Below are positions 1-8,917 of a stretch of DNA of 64,000 nucleotides, piece by piece (positions within the stretch are counted from its first letter, which is position 1; every line of letters starts with the position of its first letter). The stretch is from Streptomyces sp. NBC_00582. Its GTDB lineage: Bacteria > Actinomycetota > Actinomycetes > Streptomycetales > Streptomycetaceae. Location of the stretch: NCBI RefSeq assembly GCF_036345155.1, contig NZ_CP107772.1, positions 10,168,001-10,232,000 of the forward strand, read 5' to 3'. Below the pieces are notes generated by a model. The model worked only from the letters and a program-made list of their open reading frames with translations. It did not search any database and had not been told where the DNA came from. A program made the position numbers and the translations under genes.

Positions 1-1103
1 CACCGTCTGACGGCGGCCGAGCCGCCCGCCATGAGGGCCTCCACCTCGGTGAGGGAGGCCATCGAGACGTCGCCGGGTGTGGTCATGGCTAGGGCGCCGT
101 GAGCCGTGCCGTAGGCCAGGGCGCGCTTCAGACGGGCGCCGGTGAGCGGGCCACCGACCGGCTCCCCATCACTGAGCAGGCCACCGTTCGGCTCGGGAGG
201 CGTGAGCAGCCCGTAGATCAGTCCGGCCGCGAAGGCATCGCCCGAGCCGATGCGGTCCAGGACGTGCAGGCCGGGCAGGTCGGGGCCCGCGACGAAGCCG
301 GTCGCCGGTGCCCAGGCCGCCGACGACCAGTCGTTCACCCCGGCCGAGGGCACGTCGCGGAGTGTCGTGGCCAGCACCTGGGCCGTGGGCAGCCGGTCGG
401 CGACCTCTGCGAACGCGTCCGGCGCGTCGTCCGCGCGGACGCGCAGCGCTCCGGGGTACGGTCCGGCCAGGCCGAGGGCGCCCACCACCACGTCCGCGTG
501 CCGGGCGAGCCGCAGGTCGACCTCGCGGGCCCGCTCGGGACCACCCCGGTCGGCCCAGAGGCTGGGGCGGTAGTTGGGGTCGTAGGAGACCATGACGCCG
601 TGCCGCCGTGCCGCGGCCATCGCCTCCTCCGCCACGTCCACCGTGGTGTCCGACAGGCCGGCGAAGATGCCGCCCGTGTGGAACCAGCGCGGTCCCGCGG
701 CGAAGACCGAGTCCCAGTCGACGTCCCCTTTCCGCAGCTGGGACACCGCCGTGTTCGCGCGGTCGCTGACGCCCAGCGCGCCCCGGATGCCGAAGCCCCG
801 TTCCACGAAGTTCAGCCCGTTGCGGGCGCTGCGGCCGATGCCGTCGCCGGGCACCCAGCGGATCAGTGACGTGTCGACTCCGCCCTGGAGGACGAGGTCC
901 TCGGCCAACCGCCCCACGGCGTTGTCGACCAGGGCGGTCACCACGGCCGCACGGAGGCCGAAGCAGCGCCGCAGTCCGCGTACGACGTTGTACTCGCCGC
1001 CGCCCTCCCAGACCTGGAAGGTGCGGGCGGTGCGGATACGGCCCTCGCCGGGGTCGAAGCGCAGCATGACCTCGCCCAGCGCGATCACCTCGGGCCCGGT
1101 CAC
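1..1103 (-). CDS. PfkB-family sugar kinase, 2-dehydro-3-deoxygluconate kinase-like (3' end cut by window)
   Basis: Cytoplasmic ribokinase-fold kinase, probably phosphorylating a 2-keto-3-deoxy sugar acid. The translation begins VTGPEVIALGEVMLRFDP, the usual N-terminus of KDG kinases, followed by a GGGEYNVVRGL substrate-binding segment. The reading frame stays open to the left edge, where GTAHGALAMTTPGD resembles the C-terminal part of this family, so only a few codons are probably missing. GTG is chosen as start because it overlaps the stop of the upstream aldolase gene (GTGA) and follows a GGGGA motif. It is the last visible gene of the ten-gene fucose operon. A kinase is unexpected for a 6-deoxy sugar acid, so its true substrate is uncertain. 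Confidence 0.85.
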   Translation of the reverse strand, partial: MTGPEVIALGEVMLRFDPGEGRIRTARTFQVWEGGGEYNVVRGLRRCFGLRAAVVTALVDNAVGRLAEDLVLQGGVDTSLIRWVPGDGIGRSARNGLNFVERGFGIRGALGVSDRANTAVSQLRKGDVDWDSVFAAGPRWFHTGGIFAGLSDTTVDVAEEAMAAARRHGVMVSYDPNYRPSLWADRGGPERAREVDLRLARHADVVVGALGLAGPYPGALRVRADDAPDAFAEVADRLPTAQVLATTLRDVPSAGVNDWSSAAWAPATGFVAGPDLPGLHVLDRIGSGDAFAAGLIYGLLTPPEPNGGLLSDGEPVGGPLTGARLKRALAYGTAHGALAMTTPGDVSMASLTEVEALMAGGSAAVRR

Positions 1104-1729
1104 CGCGTGCTCCCCGCCACGGCTTCGGCGGTCAGCCGCCGTATCTCCGCGTACTCCCCGCGCTCCAGGTGGCCGGCGGTCGCCATCCAGCTGCCGCCGA
1201 CGGAGAGGACCGCCGGGTGGCGGACATAGACGGGTAGCTGCAGGGGGCCGATGCCGCCGGTGGGTACGAAGCGTGCCGGGGGGAACGGGGCCGCGAGCGC
1301 CTTGAGCATCCCGATGCCGCCGAGGGGCTCGGCGGGGAACAGTTTGACGGTGTCGAGGCCCTCGCGCAGGACACGCATCAGCTCCGTCGCGGTGCCGACG
1401 CCCGGTACGACGGGCACCTGCAACTCCCGGCACTTCCGCACGACTTCGGCGTCGAAGCCGGGTGACACGACGAAACGGGCGCCGGCCGCCACGGCCCGCT
1501 CCGCCTGCTCGGGAGTGAGGACCGTGCCGGCGCCGACGGTCAGCCCGCCGTGCGCCGCCATCGCCTTGACCACCCGCTCGGCGTCCGGGGTGCGGAAGGT
1601 GACCTCGGCGCACCGGGCACCGCCCCGCGCCAGCGCGTCGGCCAGCGGTGCGGCCGTGGCGACGTCGGGCACGGTCAGCACCGGCATGATCCGGGCGCCG
1701 GCCAGCACCGAGGCCAGATCGGCGGTCAT
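1100..1729 (-). CDS. eda: 2-dehydro-3-deoxyphosphogluconate/2-keto-3-deoxy acid aldolase (KDPG aldolase family)
   Basis: Class I aldolase of 209 residues, normal for the KDPG/KHG family, which cleaves 2-keto-3-deoxy acids to pyruvate plus an aldehyde. Family marks visible are ARIMPVLTV at the N-terminus, AEVTFRTPDA with the catalytic-type Glu, GAGTVLTPEQ, and DTVKLFPAE containing the Schiff-base Lys, then FVPTGGI. The ATG at 1729 overlaps the TGA of the upstream SDR gene (ATGA), showing translational coupling. In this operon it probably cleaves 2-keto-3-deoxy-L-fuconate to pyruvate and lactaldehyde, or a phosphorylated keto-deoxy acid if the neighbouring kinase acts first. The family is clear, the substrate is inferred. 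Confidence 0.9.
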   Translation of the reverse strand: MTADLASVLAGARIMPVLTVPDVATAAPLADALARGGARCAEVTFRTPDAERVVKAMAAHGGLTVGAGTVLTPEQAERAVAAGARFVVSPGFDAEVVRKCRELQVPVVPGVGTATELMRVLREGLDTVKLFPAEPLGGIGMLKALAAPFPPARFVPTGGIGPLQLPVYVRHPAVLSVGGSWMATAGHLERGEYAEIRRLTAEAVAGSTR

Positions 1730-2487
1730 CGGCCCAGCCACCCGCCGTCGACCGGCAGAACGGTGCCGTGGATGTAGGCGGCCGCGTCCGAGGCGAGGAA
1801 CACGGTGGCTCCCGCGAGGTCGTCCGCGCCGCCCCAGCGTCCGGCGGGGATGCGGTCCAGGATCGCCCTGCTGCGGGCCGGGTCGTCCTGCAGTGCCTGG
1901 GTGTTGTCGGTGGCGATGTAGCCGGGGGCGATGGCGTTGACGTTGACGCCGTGCGGGGCCCACTCGTTGGCCAGCGCCTTGGTCAGTCCCGCGATGCCGT
2001 GCTTGGCGGCGGTGTAGCCGGGGACGGTGATACCGCCCTGGAAGCTGAGCAGCGACGCCGTGAAGACGACCTTTCCCCGGCCGCGGGCCACCATCGACGC
2101 CCCGACCGCCCGGCTCAGTGTGAACTGCGCGTTGAGGTTCACCTGGAGCACCAGGTCCCAGTCGGCGTCGGTGTGTTCGGCGGCCGGGGCACGCCGGATC
2201 GTTCCCGCGTTGTTGACCAGGATGTCCACCGGCCGCTCGCGCGCGGCGAGGTCCGCGCCGAGGGCCCGTACGGCGTCGGCGTCGGCGAAGTCGGTACGGA
2301 TCGCCTCGAAGGTGCGTCCCGCCGCGAGGACGTCCTTCTCCACCGCGCTGCCGGATTCCTCCAGCGAGGCGCTGACACCGATGACGTCCGCGCCGGCCTC
2401 GGCGAGCGCGCGGGCCATGGCACGGCCGATGCCGCGCCGGGCACCGGTGACGACGGCGAGGCGGCCGGTCAGGTCGAAGAGGGTCAT
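1726..2487 (-). CDS. SDR-family dehydrogenase (KduD-like; candidate fucose or keto-deoxy-fuconate dehydrogenase)
   Basis: Classical short-chain dehydrogenase/reductase of 253 residues. It shows the Rossmann TGxxxGIG motif (TGARRGIGRAMA), NNAG, a serine region, the YTAAKHG active-site Tyr/Lys pair, and a C-terminal LPVDGGWLGR end typical of KduD/gluconate 5-dehydrogenase relatives. NAD(P) use is expected; one acidic-residue cue is not decisive. It is the middle of the fucose operon, overlapped by 4 bp on both sides. Together with the upstream zinc dehydrogenase it should provide the sugar oxidation and, possibly, the 2-keto-3-deoxy-fuconate oxidation step. Which of the two enzymes does which step cannot be told from sequence. 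Confidence 0.88.
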   Translation of the reverse strand: MTLFDLTGRLAVVTGARRGIGRAMARALAEAGADVIGVSASLEESGSAVEKDVLAAGRTFEAIRTDFADADAVRALGADLAARERPVDILVNNAGTIRRAPAAEHTDADWDLVLQVNLNAQFTLSRAVGASMVARGRGKVVFTASLLSFQGGITVPGYTAAKHGIAGLTKALANEWAPHGVNVNAIAPGYIATDNTQALQDDPARSRAILDRIPAGRWGGADDLAGATVFLASDAAAYIHGTVLPVDGGWLGR

Positions 2488-3527
2488 CCAAGGGCTCCCG
2501 TCGTGTCGTTGCCGCAGTCCACCAGGATCTTCATCACGTCGCCGCCGCCCTCCAGGGCCTCGAACGCGGCGGGTGCCTGCGTGAGCGGCACGACCTTGCT
2601 GATGAGCCGCTCGGCCGGAACCGTGCCGTCGTCGACCAGGGCCACCGCCTTCTCGAAGTCCGAGCGGTCGTACAACCGGGCGCCCACAAGGGTCAGTTCA
2701 CGCCAGAAGAAGCGGTGCAGGTTGATTTCGCGGGGCTTGGGGTGGATGGCCACCAGGCACAGTCGGCCGCGCACGCCCAGCACGTCGACCGCCGTGTCCA
2801 CGCCGGCCGCCGCGCCGGACACCTCGAAGGCGACGTCCGCGCCGGCGTCGCCGGTCCACCGCGCCACCAGGGCGGACACGTCGTCGGCGCCGGGGTCCCA
2901 GGCGGTCAGGCCCAACTCCGTCGCCAGCAGCCGTCGGTGGGCGCTCAGCTCGATGACGCGGACGTCGGCTCCGGCGGCCCGTGCGACGAGGGCGATCAGG
3001 ATGCCGACGGGCCCGCCGCCGACCACGACGACCCGCTCGCCGCCGCGGACACCGGCCCGGCCGACGTCGTGAACGGCCACGGCGGTGGGCTCGACCAGGG
3101 CGGCCCGGTCCAGGGAGACGGAGGCGGGGAGGCGTACGAGGGTGGCGGCGGGCACGGTCCAGCGCTGCTGCATGGCACCCGGGGAGTCGATGCCGATGAA
3201 GTCGAGGTGCTGGCAGACGTGTTGGTGGCCGGCGCGGCAGGCCGGGCAGGAGTCGTCCCAGCGCAGCGGCATCACGGTCACCGCGTCACCGGGCTGCCAG
3301 CCCTCCACGTCCGGTCCGACGCGCACGATCCGGCCCGACATCTCGTGTCCGAGGACGGCGGGCGTGGTGACCCGGGCGTCCATGTCGCCGTGGAAGATGT
3401 GCAGGTCGGTGCCACAGATGCCGACGTAGGCGGGGGCCAGCTCGACCTCGCCGGGCCCGGGTGGCGCGGTCTCGGCGGGAGCCGTGTCCAGGGTTCGGGC
3501 GGCTGTGTAGCGGACGGCGAGTGTCAT
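2484..3527 (-). CDS. Zinc-dependent medium-chain alcohol/polyol dehydrogenase
   Basis: MDR-family zinc dehydrogenase, 347 residues. The catalytic-zinc segment is YVGICGTDLHIFHG followed by LGHEMSGRIV; the structural-zinc loop is SCPACRAGHQHVC, with only three of the usual four Cys. The NAD-binding GGGPVGILIALVARAAGA motif and a C-terminal KILVDCG complete the fold. It belongs to the threonine/sorbitol dehydrogenase-like group. ATG overlaps the stop of fucU. In this setting the likely substrate is L-fucose (to fuconolactone) or a keto-deoxy acid, but sequence alone does not distinguish these. Confidence 0.88.
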   Translation of the reverse strand: MTLAVRYTAARTLDTAPAETAPPGPGEVELAPAYVGICGTDLHIFHGDMDARVTTPAVLGHEMSGRIVRVGPDVEGWQPGDAVTVMPLRWDDSCPACRAGHQHVCQHLDFIGIDSPGAMQQRWTVPAATLVRLPASVSLDRAALVEPTAVAVHDVGRAGVRGGERVVVVGGGPVGILIALVARAAGADVRVIELSAHRRLLATELGLTAWDPGADDVSALVARWTGDAGADVAFEVSGAAAGVDTAVDVLGVRGRLCLVAIHPKPREINLHRFFWRELTLVGARLYDRSDFEKAVALVDDGTVPAERLISKVVPLTQAPAAFEALEGGGDVMKILVDCGNDTTGALG

Positions 3528-3955
3528 CGTGGGTTCAGGGTCCCTTCCGCGCGGACGCCGATGGTCAGCAGCAGGTTGGCGTAGGTACGGGTGTCGGCGG
3601 TGACGACGGCCAGCGCCAGGTCGGGGGAGCGGGCGGCGTCGTAGAACTCGAAGCGGCCGAGGGTCTCGACCGGGGCGGGCGCGAGCATCGAGCGGTACTC
3701 GGCGATGGCCGGCGGCTCCGGTTCGCCCTCGGGCGGCACCATCACATGGGCCGCCTCCACGGGGACCGCGCGCAGCAGGACGTCGAGCACGGTGGTGACG
3801 TCGAGCAGGCCGGGGGCCAGGTTGAGGTGCACGGTCCTGGCCCGGTCGCCGGTGGCGGTGCTCGCGGGGTAGTGGCCGTCGGCGAGCAGGACGCGTGCGC
3901 CGTGGCCGGCGCCGGCCAGGGCTTCGAGCATCCCGGGGTGCAGCAGCTCGGTCAT
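3524..3955 (-). CDS. fucU: L-fucose mutarotase / RbsD-FucU family
   Basis: RbsD/FucU-fold protein of 143 residues, the usual size. Recognisable family segments are LHPGMLEALAGAGHG, VLLADGHYPAST with the catalytic-type His, and the C-terminal TYANLLLTIGV. These proteins interconvert alpha and beta anomers of fucose (FucU) or ribose forms (RbsD). The ATG lies inside the stop of the upstream lactonase gene (ATGA overlap), so the two are coupled. Its place between lactonase and dehydrogenases favours FucU over RbsD, and feeding the right anomer to the dehydrogenase is the likely job. Confidence 0.9.
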   Translation of the reverse strand: MTELLHPGMLEALAGAGHGARVLLADGHYPASTATGDRARTVHLNLAPGLLDVTTVLDVLLRAVPVEAAHVMVPPEGEPEPPAIAEYRSMLAPAPVETLGRFEFYDAARSPDLALAVVTADTRTYANLLLTIGVRAEGTLNPR

Positions 3956-4854
3956 GAGCACGGTGTGCTCGCCTCCTTTCCAGGATGCCTGAGTCGGTAG
4001 AAATCGGTCGCGGTGCCGGCGAGCACCGCCTGGATCTCGCGGTCGGAGAAGCCGTTCAGGAGTTCCTCGACGGTGGCTGCCCAGCGGTTCCAGCCGCCCG
4101 CGAGGACGCAGACCGGCCAGTCCGAGCCGAACATCAGCCGTTCGGGTCCGAAGGCGCCGAGCAGGACGTCCCACACCGGGCGGATGTCGGCGACGGTCCA
4201 CTTCTCGTGGTCGGCCTCCGTGACCAGCCCGGACACCTTGCAGCGGACCTGGGGATGTCCGGCGAGTGTCCGCAACTGCCTTTCCCAGTCGCTGAGTTCA
4301 CGCCCCGCGATGGGCGGCTTGCCCGCGTGGTCCAGGACGAGGGGAAGGTCCGGGAGGCGTTCGGCCAGCTGGATCGCCTGCGGGAACTGGTGGCTGCGGA
4401 TCAGCACGTCGTACCCGAGTCCGCGCTCGGCCACCGCCCGCAGGCCGCGCTCCACGGCCGGCTGTTGGAGCCACCCCGGGTCGGACTCGCCCTGCACCAG
4501 GTGCCGTACGGCCCGCAGACACCCGCCTCCGGGGCCGGCGCGCAGTGCGTCCAGCACGTCGCCGACCTCCGGGGAGGTCAGGTCGGCCCACCCGACGACG
4601 GCGCCGATGAGCGGATCGGCGTCGGCCAGGGCGAGGAACTCACGTGTCTCGGCGATCGACGGCACACACTGGACGAGGACCGTGCCCCCCAGACGCCGGC
4701 CCGCGATGCTCCGGGTCGCGGCCGAGCGCAGGTCGCCCGGGCCGAAGGTGCGGCGGATCGGTTCATGGCCGGGCTCGTCCAGCCAGGCCTGGGGACGGTG
4801 GTCGAGGTCCCAGAGGTGGTGGTGGGCGTCGACGAGGGTCCGGGCGTCAGACAC
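3952..4854 (-). CDS. Amidohydrolase-2 family lactonase (L-fuconolactonase-like)
   Basis: TIM-barrel amidohydrolase of 300 residues. Metal-site motifs are [18 protein letters not shown] at the N-terminus, [11 protein letters not shown] in the middle, and [15 protein letters not shown] near the C-terminus with the conserved Asp. This is the pattern of L-fuconolactone and L-rhamnono-lactone hydrolases. The product would be L-fuconate, the substrate of the dehydratase encoded just upstream, whose 3' end it overlaps by 8 bp. Rhamnonolactonase activity is an alternative, but FucU and the nearby alpha-fucosidase favour fucose. Confidence 0.88.
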   Translation of the reverse strand: MSDARTLVDAHHHLWDLDHRPQAWLDEPGHEPIRRTFGPGDLRSAATRSIAGRRLGGTVLVQCVPSIAETREFLALADADPLIGAVVGWADLTSPEVGDVLDALRAGPGGGCLRAVRHLVQGESDPGWLQQPAVERGLRAVAERGLGYDVLIRSHQFPQAIQLAERLPDLPLVLDHAGKPPIAGRELSDWERQLRTLAGHPQVRCKVSGLVTEADHEKWTVADIRPVWDVLLGAFGPERLMFGSDWPVCVLAGGWNRWAATVEELLNGFSDREIQAVLAGTATDFYRLRHPGKEASTPCS

Positions 4855-6181
4855 GTGCGGCCCAGACCGGCCCGTCGGGATAGGTGTACTCCTTGAGGGA
4901 CTCCGGGTGCATCTGCGCGCTCAGCCCCGGCAGGGCCGGCGCGAGATAGTGGCCGTCGGCGATGCGGACCGGGTCGACGAAGTGCTCGTGCAGATGGTCG
5001 ACGTACTCGATGACCCGGTCCTCGACCGTGCCGGAGACGGCGACGTAGTCGAACATCGACAGGTGCTGGACCATCTCGCACAGACCGACCCCGCCGGCGT
5101 GCGGGCAGACCGGCACCCCGAACTTGGCCGCGAGCAGCAGGATCGCGATGTTCTCGTTGACGCCGCCGACCCGGGCGGAGTCGATCTGCACGATGTCGAC
5201 CGCGCCGGCCTGGAGGAGCTGCTTGAAGACGACCCGGTTGGCGATGTGCTCGCCGGTGGCGACCTTGATGGGGGTGACGGCCTTGCGGACGGCGGCGTGG
5301 CCGAGGATGTCGTCGGGGGAGGTGGGCTCCTCGATCCAGTACGGGTCGTAGGGGGCCAGGGCGCGCATCCAGTCGATGGCGGGCTGGACGTCCCATCTCT
5401 GGTTGGCGTCGACGGCGATGCGGATGCCGTCGCCGACCGTCTCACGGGCGGTGCGCATGCGCCGGACGTCGTCCTGAAGATCGGCGCCGACCTTCAGCTT
5501 GATCTGGGTGAAGCCTTCGGCGACGGCCTCGCGGGCGAGACGGGACAGCTTCTCGTCGGAGTAGCCGAGCCAGCCGGGGGTGGTGGTGTACGCGGGGTAA
5601 CCGCGCTCCAGCAGCCGGGCGACGCGCTCCTCACGGCCCGGCTCGGCGCGGCGCAGGATCTCCAGCGCGTCCTCGGGGGTGAGGGCGTCGCTGAGCCAGC
5701 GGAAGTCGACCTGGGCGACCAGCTCCTCGGGCGACATCTCGGCGAGGAAACGCCAGACGGGCCGGCCCGCGCGCTTGGCGGCCAGGTCCCACGCGGCGTT
5801 GACGACGGCACCGGTCGCCATGTGGATGGCCCCCTTCTCCGGTCCCAGCCAACGCAGTTGGGGGTCGTGGACCAGGGAACGGGAGAACGCGCCGAGATCG
5901 CCGCAGACCTCCTCGACGGACCGGCCCACCACGTACGGAGCGAGCGTCGCGATGGCGGCGGCCTGCGCGTCGTTTCCGCGTCCCGTGGTGAAGGCGAGGG
6001 CGTGGCCCTCCAGCCCGTCGCCGGCGTCGGTGCGCAGGACGACGTAGGCGGCCGAGTAGTCGGGCTCCGGGTTCATCGCGTCCGACCCGTCCAGATGCTC
6101 GGACGTCGGGAAGCGCACGTCCAGGACGTCCAGGGCGGTGATGCGGGCAGCGGCCGGGGGAGGGGACACGGAAGAGGACAT
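4847..6181 (-). CDS. L-fuconate dehydratase (enolase superfamily)
   Basis: Mandelate-racemase/enolase superfamily dehydratase, 444 residues, matching the ENOSF1/fuconate dehydratase size. Visible motifs are the N-terminal cap with [17 protein letters not shown], the K-x-K base in [11 protein letters not shown], metal ligands in [21 protein letters not shown] and [11 protein letters not shown], and the second-base region [16 protein letters not shown]. These are characteristic of FucD rather than rhamnonate or gluconate dehydratases. It converts L-fuconate to 2-keto-3-deoxy-L-fuconate. A 93-bp gap separates it from the permease gene, containing no clear terminator, so it is probably read from the transporter promoter. 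Confidence 0.93.
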   Translation of the reverse strand: MSSSVSPPPAAARITALDVLDVRFPTSEHLDGSDAMNPEPDYSAAYVVLRTDAGDGLEGHALAFTTGRGNDAQAAAIATLAPYVVGRSVEEVCGDLGAFSRSLVHDPQLRWLGPEKGAIHMATGAVVNAAWDLAAKRAGRPVWRFLAEMSPEELVAQVDFRWLSDALTPEDALEILRRAEPGREERVARLLERGYPAYTTTPGWLGYSDEKLSRLAREAVAEGFTQIKLKVGADLQDDVRRMRTARETVGDGIRIAVDANQRWDVQPAIDWMRALAPYDPYWIEEPTSPDDILGHAAVRKAVTPIKVATGEHIANRVVFKQLLQAGAVDIVQIDSARVGGVNENIAILLLAAKFGVPVCPHAGGVGLCEMVQHLSMFDYVAVSGTVEDRVIEYVDHLHEHFVDPVRIADGHYLAPALPGLSAQMHPESLKEYTYPDGPVWAARV

Positions 6182-6274
6182 GACGACAACTCCTGTGAGA
6201 GCAGGTGGGAATACGGCCCCCTGCGGCGGGACAGGGGAACGGCGAGCGGTGTCGGGCGGCGACGGCCGCCCGGA

Positions 6275-7318
6275 TCACTCCTGGACCTTGCCGCCCGTGA
6301 TGCGTGAGATGGTCAGGGCGACCAGGATGATCAGGCCGTTGAGGGCGCCGATCCACTGGGCGGGGACACCCGCGAGAGTGAGCACGTTCTGGATCATGAA
6401 GAGCAGCAGGATGCCGCTGAAGGCCCCGAACATGGTGCCCTTGCCGCCGTTGAGGCTGATCCCGCCGATGACGGCGGCGGCGAAGACGGTGAAGATGTAG
6501 CCGTTGCCCTGTGCGGAGGCGACCGAGGCGAGGCGCCCGGAGAGCAACAGGCCGGCGAGGGCGGCCAGCACGCTGCCGGTGACGATGACGATCCACAGCA
6601 CCCGGTCGGTGCGGATACCTGCCGCCTTGGCGGCGTCGACGTTGCCGCCGATGGCGTACAGCGAGCGCCCGAAGCTGGTCCAGCCGAGCACGACGATCGC
6701 GGCGGCGAACAGCACCAGGCAGATCCAGATGGAGGCGGGCATCCCGAACCACTGGGCGGTGCCCAGGTAGAGCATCGACTGCGGAAGCTGGAAGAAGGTC
6801 TGCCCGCCGGAGATGCCGGTGAGCATGCCGCGCAGCACGATCAGCATGCCGAGGGTGACGATGAAGCCGTTGAGCCCGAAGCGGATGATGAGCAGGGCGT
6901 TGACGACACCGACGAGCGCGCCCACGGCGAGCGTGACGGGGATCGCCCAGGCACCGGGCAGCAGACCGAGGCCGTGGCCTGCGCCGGCCGGAACCACCAG
7001 CCAGGCCGCGACACCGGGCGCGAGGCCCATGGTGGACTCCAGCGACAGGTCCATCTTCTTGACGACGAGGATCATCGTCTGGGCGAGGACCAGCAGGGCG
7101 ATCTCGGACATGGTCTGCAGGACGTTGATGAGGTTGTCCGCCCGCAGGAAGACCGGGTTGACGATCTGGCCGACGATCGCGATGACCACGATCGCGGGGA
7201 CCAGCGCGAGGTCGCGCAGCCGGGCCAGGGGTATCCGGCCGCCGAACAGCCCCGTCCGCTTGGCCTCGGGCTCCGTGGCCTTGGAGGCGGGCGTGTCCGC
7301 GAGGACGGTTTCAGGCAT
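6275..7318 (-). CDS. Sugar ABC transporter permease (RbsC/BPD_transp_2 family)
   Basis: Integral membrane permease of 347 residues. After a charged cytoplasmic N-terminus it has eight to ten hydrophobic segments, with VLVLAQTMILVVKKMDLSLE, FGLNGFIVTLGMLIVLRG and the IGGNVDAAKAAGI loop that is typical of ribose/xylose-type permeases. The loop is thought to contact the ATPase. Its start overlaps the end of the ATPase gene by 8 bp. It should import L-fucose or a related monosaccharide, supplied by the extracellular fucosidase. Substrate is inferred from context only. Confidence 0.93.
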   Translation of the reverse strand: MPETVLADTPASKATEPEAKRTGLFGGRIPLARLRDLALVPAIVVIAIVGQIVNPVFLRADNLINVLQTMSEIALLVLAQTMILVVKKMDLSLESTMGLAPGVAAWLVVPAGAGHGLGLLPGAWAIPVTLAVGALVGVVNALLIIRFGLNGFIVTLGMLIVLRGMLTGISGGQTFFQLPQSMLYLGTAQWFGMPASIWICLVLFAAAIVVLGWTSFGRSLYAIGGNVDAAKAAGIRTDRVLWIVIVTGSVLAALAGLLLSGRLASVASAQGNGYIFTVFAAAVIGGISLNGGKGTMFGAFSGILLLFMIQNVLTLAGVPAQWIGALNGLIILVALTISRITGGKVQE

Positions 7319-8873
7319 CGAGGTCCACTCCTTCCATCGCGGCGACGAGGTCGTGGTCGTGCCAGCCGCGGGCGATCTCTGTCGTGACCCGGCCCTGGAA
7401 CATCACCAGGACCCGGTCGCACATGCGCAGGTCGTCGAGTTCGTCGGAGGCGATGAGCACTCCGGTGCCGGTTTCCGCGGTCTCCTCGACCTTGCCGAGG
7501 AGGAACTCCTTGGAGCGCACGTCCACGCCCGCGGTCGGGTTGATCAGGACCAGCAGCCGGGGGTCGTCGGCCAGGGCACGTGCCATGACGACCTTCTGCT
7601 GGTTGCCCCCGGACAGCGCCGAGACGGGCAGCTCCGGGCCCGGCGTCTTGATCGCCAGTTTCTCGATCATGTCCTCGGCGAGCCGGTCCCGCCGGCCGCG
7701 GCTGAGCAGTCCGTTGCTGCCGAGCCGGTGCGGCACGGACAGCGTGGCGTTGTCCGCGATGGACATGTCGGGCACGAAGCCCTGGTGGTGCCGGTCCTGC
7801 GGGACGAACCCGGCGCCCGCGGCGAGCGCGGCCGGCACGCTGCCCGGCCGGGGCCGGTTGCCGGCGATCTCCACCTGGCCGGTGCCGGCGGCTCGCAGTC
7901 CTACGACGGTCTCGGCGACCTCCGTACGTCCGCTGCCGGCGGCCCCCGCGAGGCCGACGATCTCCCCGGCGCCCACCCGGAAGGTGACCTCGCGGTAGGT
8001 CTCGGCGCTCAGGTCCCGGACGCTCAGCGCGGCCGTGGCGGCGGCGTCGAGCGTGCTCGTGCGGTCCTCGTTCCCGTCGGCCGCCGCCTCGCCGGTCATG
8101 GCCGCGACGAGGTCGGCGCGGGGGAGGTCCGCGACCGGGGCGGTCACGATGTGCCGGGCGTCCCGGAACACCGTCACCATGTCGCAGATCTCGTAGACCT
8201 CCTGCAGGTGGTGGCTGATGAACAGGAAGGTCACGCCCTGGCGCTGCAGGTCGCGGATCCGGTCGAAGAGCCGGTTGATCGCGGCCCCGTCGAGCTGCGC
8301 GGTCGGTTCGTCGAGGATGATGAACCGGGCGCCGAAGGACAGCGCGCGGGCGATCTCGACGAACTGCCGCTGCTCCACGTTGAGGTCACCGGCGGGAGTC
8401 TGCGGGTCGACGTCGACCGACCAGGTGGACAGCAGCTCCTGTGCCCGGTGGCGTACCCCCTGCCAGCTGATGAGCCGGCTGCGGCCGTGGTCGTGGCGGT
8501 TCAGGAAGAGGTTCTCGGCGACGGTCAGGGTGGGGATGATCGTCGACTTCTGGTAGACGCAGGCCACGTGCCGGCGCCAGGCGTCGCGGTCCGTGAGTCT
8601 GGGGGCCGGCGCGCCGCCGAAGGTGACGGTTCCCTCGTCCGGGGCCTGGAGGCCGGTGAGGACGGACACCAGGGTCGACTTGCCGACGCCGTTGCGGCCG
8701 ACGAGCGCGTGGGTCTCACCCGGCCTGATGGTGATCCGGGCGCCGTCGAGGGCCACCGTCGGACCGAATCGTTTGACAATGCCCGTCGCCTCGACGACGG
8801 GCGGGTCCACCGGGACCCGTCCGTCGTCCGCCGGGGCGGACACGGGGCTGACTGCTCGCTCCCCGTCCTTCAT
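7311..8873 (-). CDS. Sugar ABC transporter ATP-binding protein (RbsA-type, two nucleotide-binding domains)
   Basis: Duplicated ABC ATPase of about 520 residues. Domain 1 has an intact Walker A (VGRNGVGKST), a signature-like LNVEQRQFVEIARAL and Walker B ILDEPTAQLD. Domain 2 has the degenerate Walker A GAAGSGRTEV, signature LSGGNQQKVVMARAL and Walker B VLINPTAGVD, where the usual DEPT is replaced. Such asymmetry is normal in carbohydrate uptake class 2 ATPases. The frame is open further upstream, but ATG at 8873 is preferred because it lies behind AAGGCGG and gives the usual family length. It is 44 bp downstream of the binding-protein gene. Confidence 0.92.
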   Translation of the reverse strand: MKDGERAVSPVSAPADDGRVPVDPPVVEATGIVKRFGPTVALDGARITIRPGETHALVGRNGVGKSTLVSVLTGLQAPDEGTVTFGGAPAPRLTDRDAWRRHVACVYQKSTIIPTLTVAENLFLNRHDHGRSRLISWQGVRHRAQELLSTWSVDVDPQTPAGDLNVEQRQFVEIARALSFGARFIILDEPTAQLDGAAINRLFDRIRDLQRQGVTFLFISHHLQEVYEICDMVTVFRDARHIVTAPVADLPRADLVAAMTGEAAADGNEDRTSTLDAAATAALSVRDLSAETYREVTFRVGAGEIVGLAGAAGSGRTEVAETVVGLRAAGTGQVEIAGNRPRPGSVPAALAAGAGFVPQDRHHQGFVPDMSIADNATLSVPHRLGSNGLLSRGRRDRLAEDMIEKLAIKTPGPELPVSALSGGNQQKVVMARALADDPRLLVLINPTAGVDVRSKEFLLGKVEETAETGTGVLIASDELDDLRMCDRVLVMFQGRVTTEIARGWHDHDLVAAMEGVDLDA

Positions 8874-8917
8874 CTCAACCGCCTTGCGTTCGTGAGCTGT
8901 TGATTTCCGATGGCGGG

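Noticed and set aside
4013..6307. Long plus-strand open frame opposite the dehydratase and lactonase genes
   Set aside because: Low-complexity Arg/Gly/Val-rich translation with no family features. Such antisense frames are expected in high-GC coding DNA; the minus-strand genes have clear motifs.
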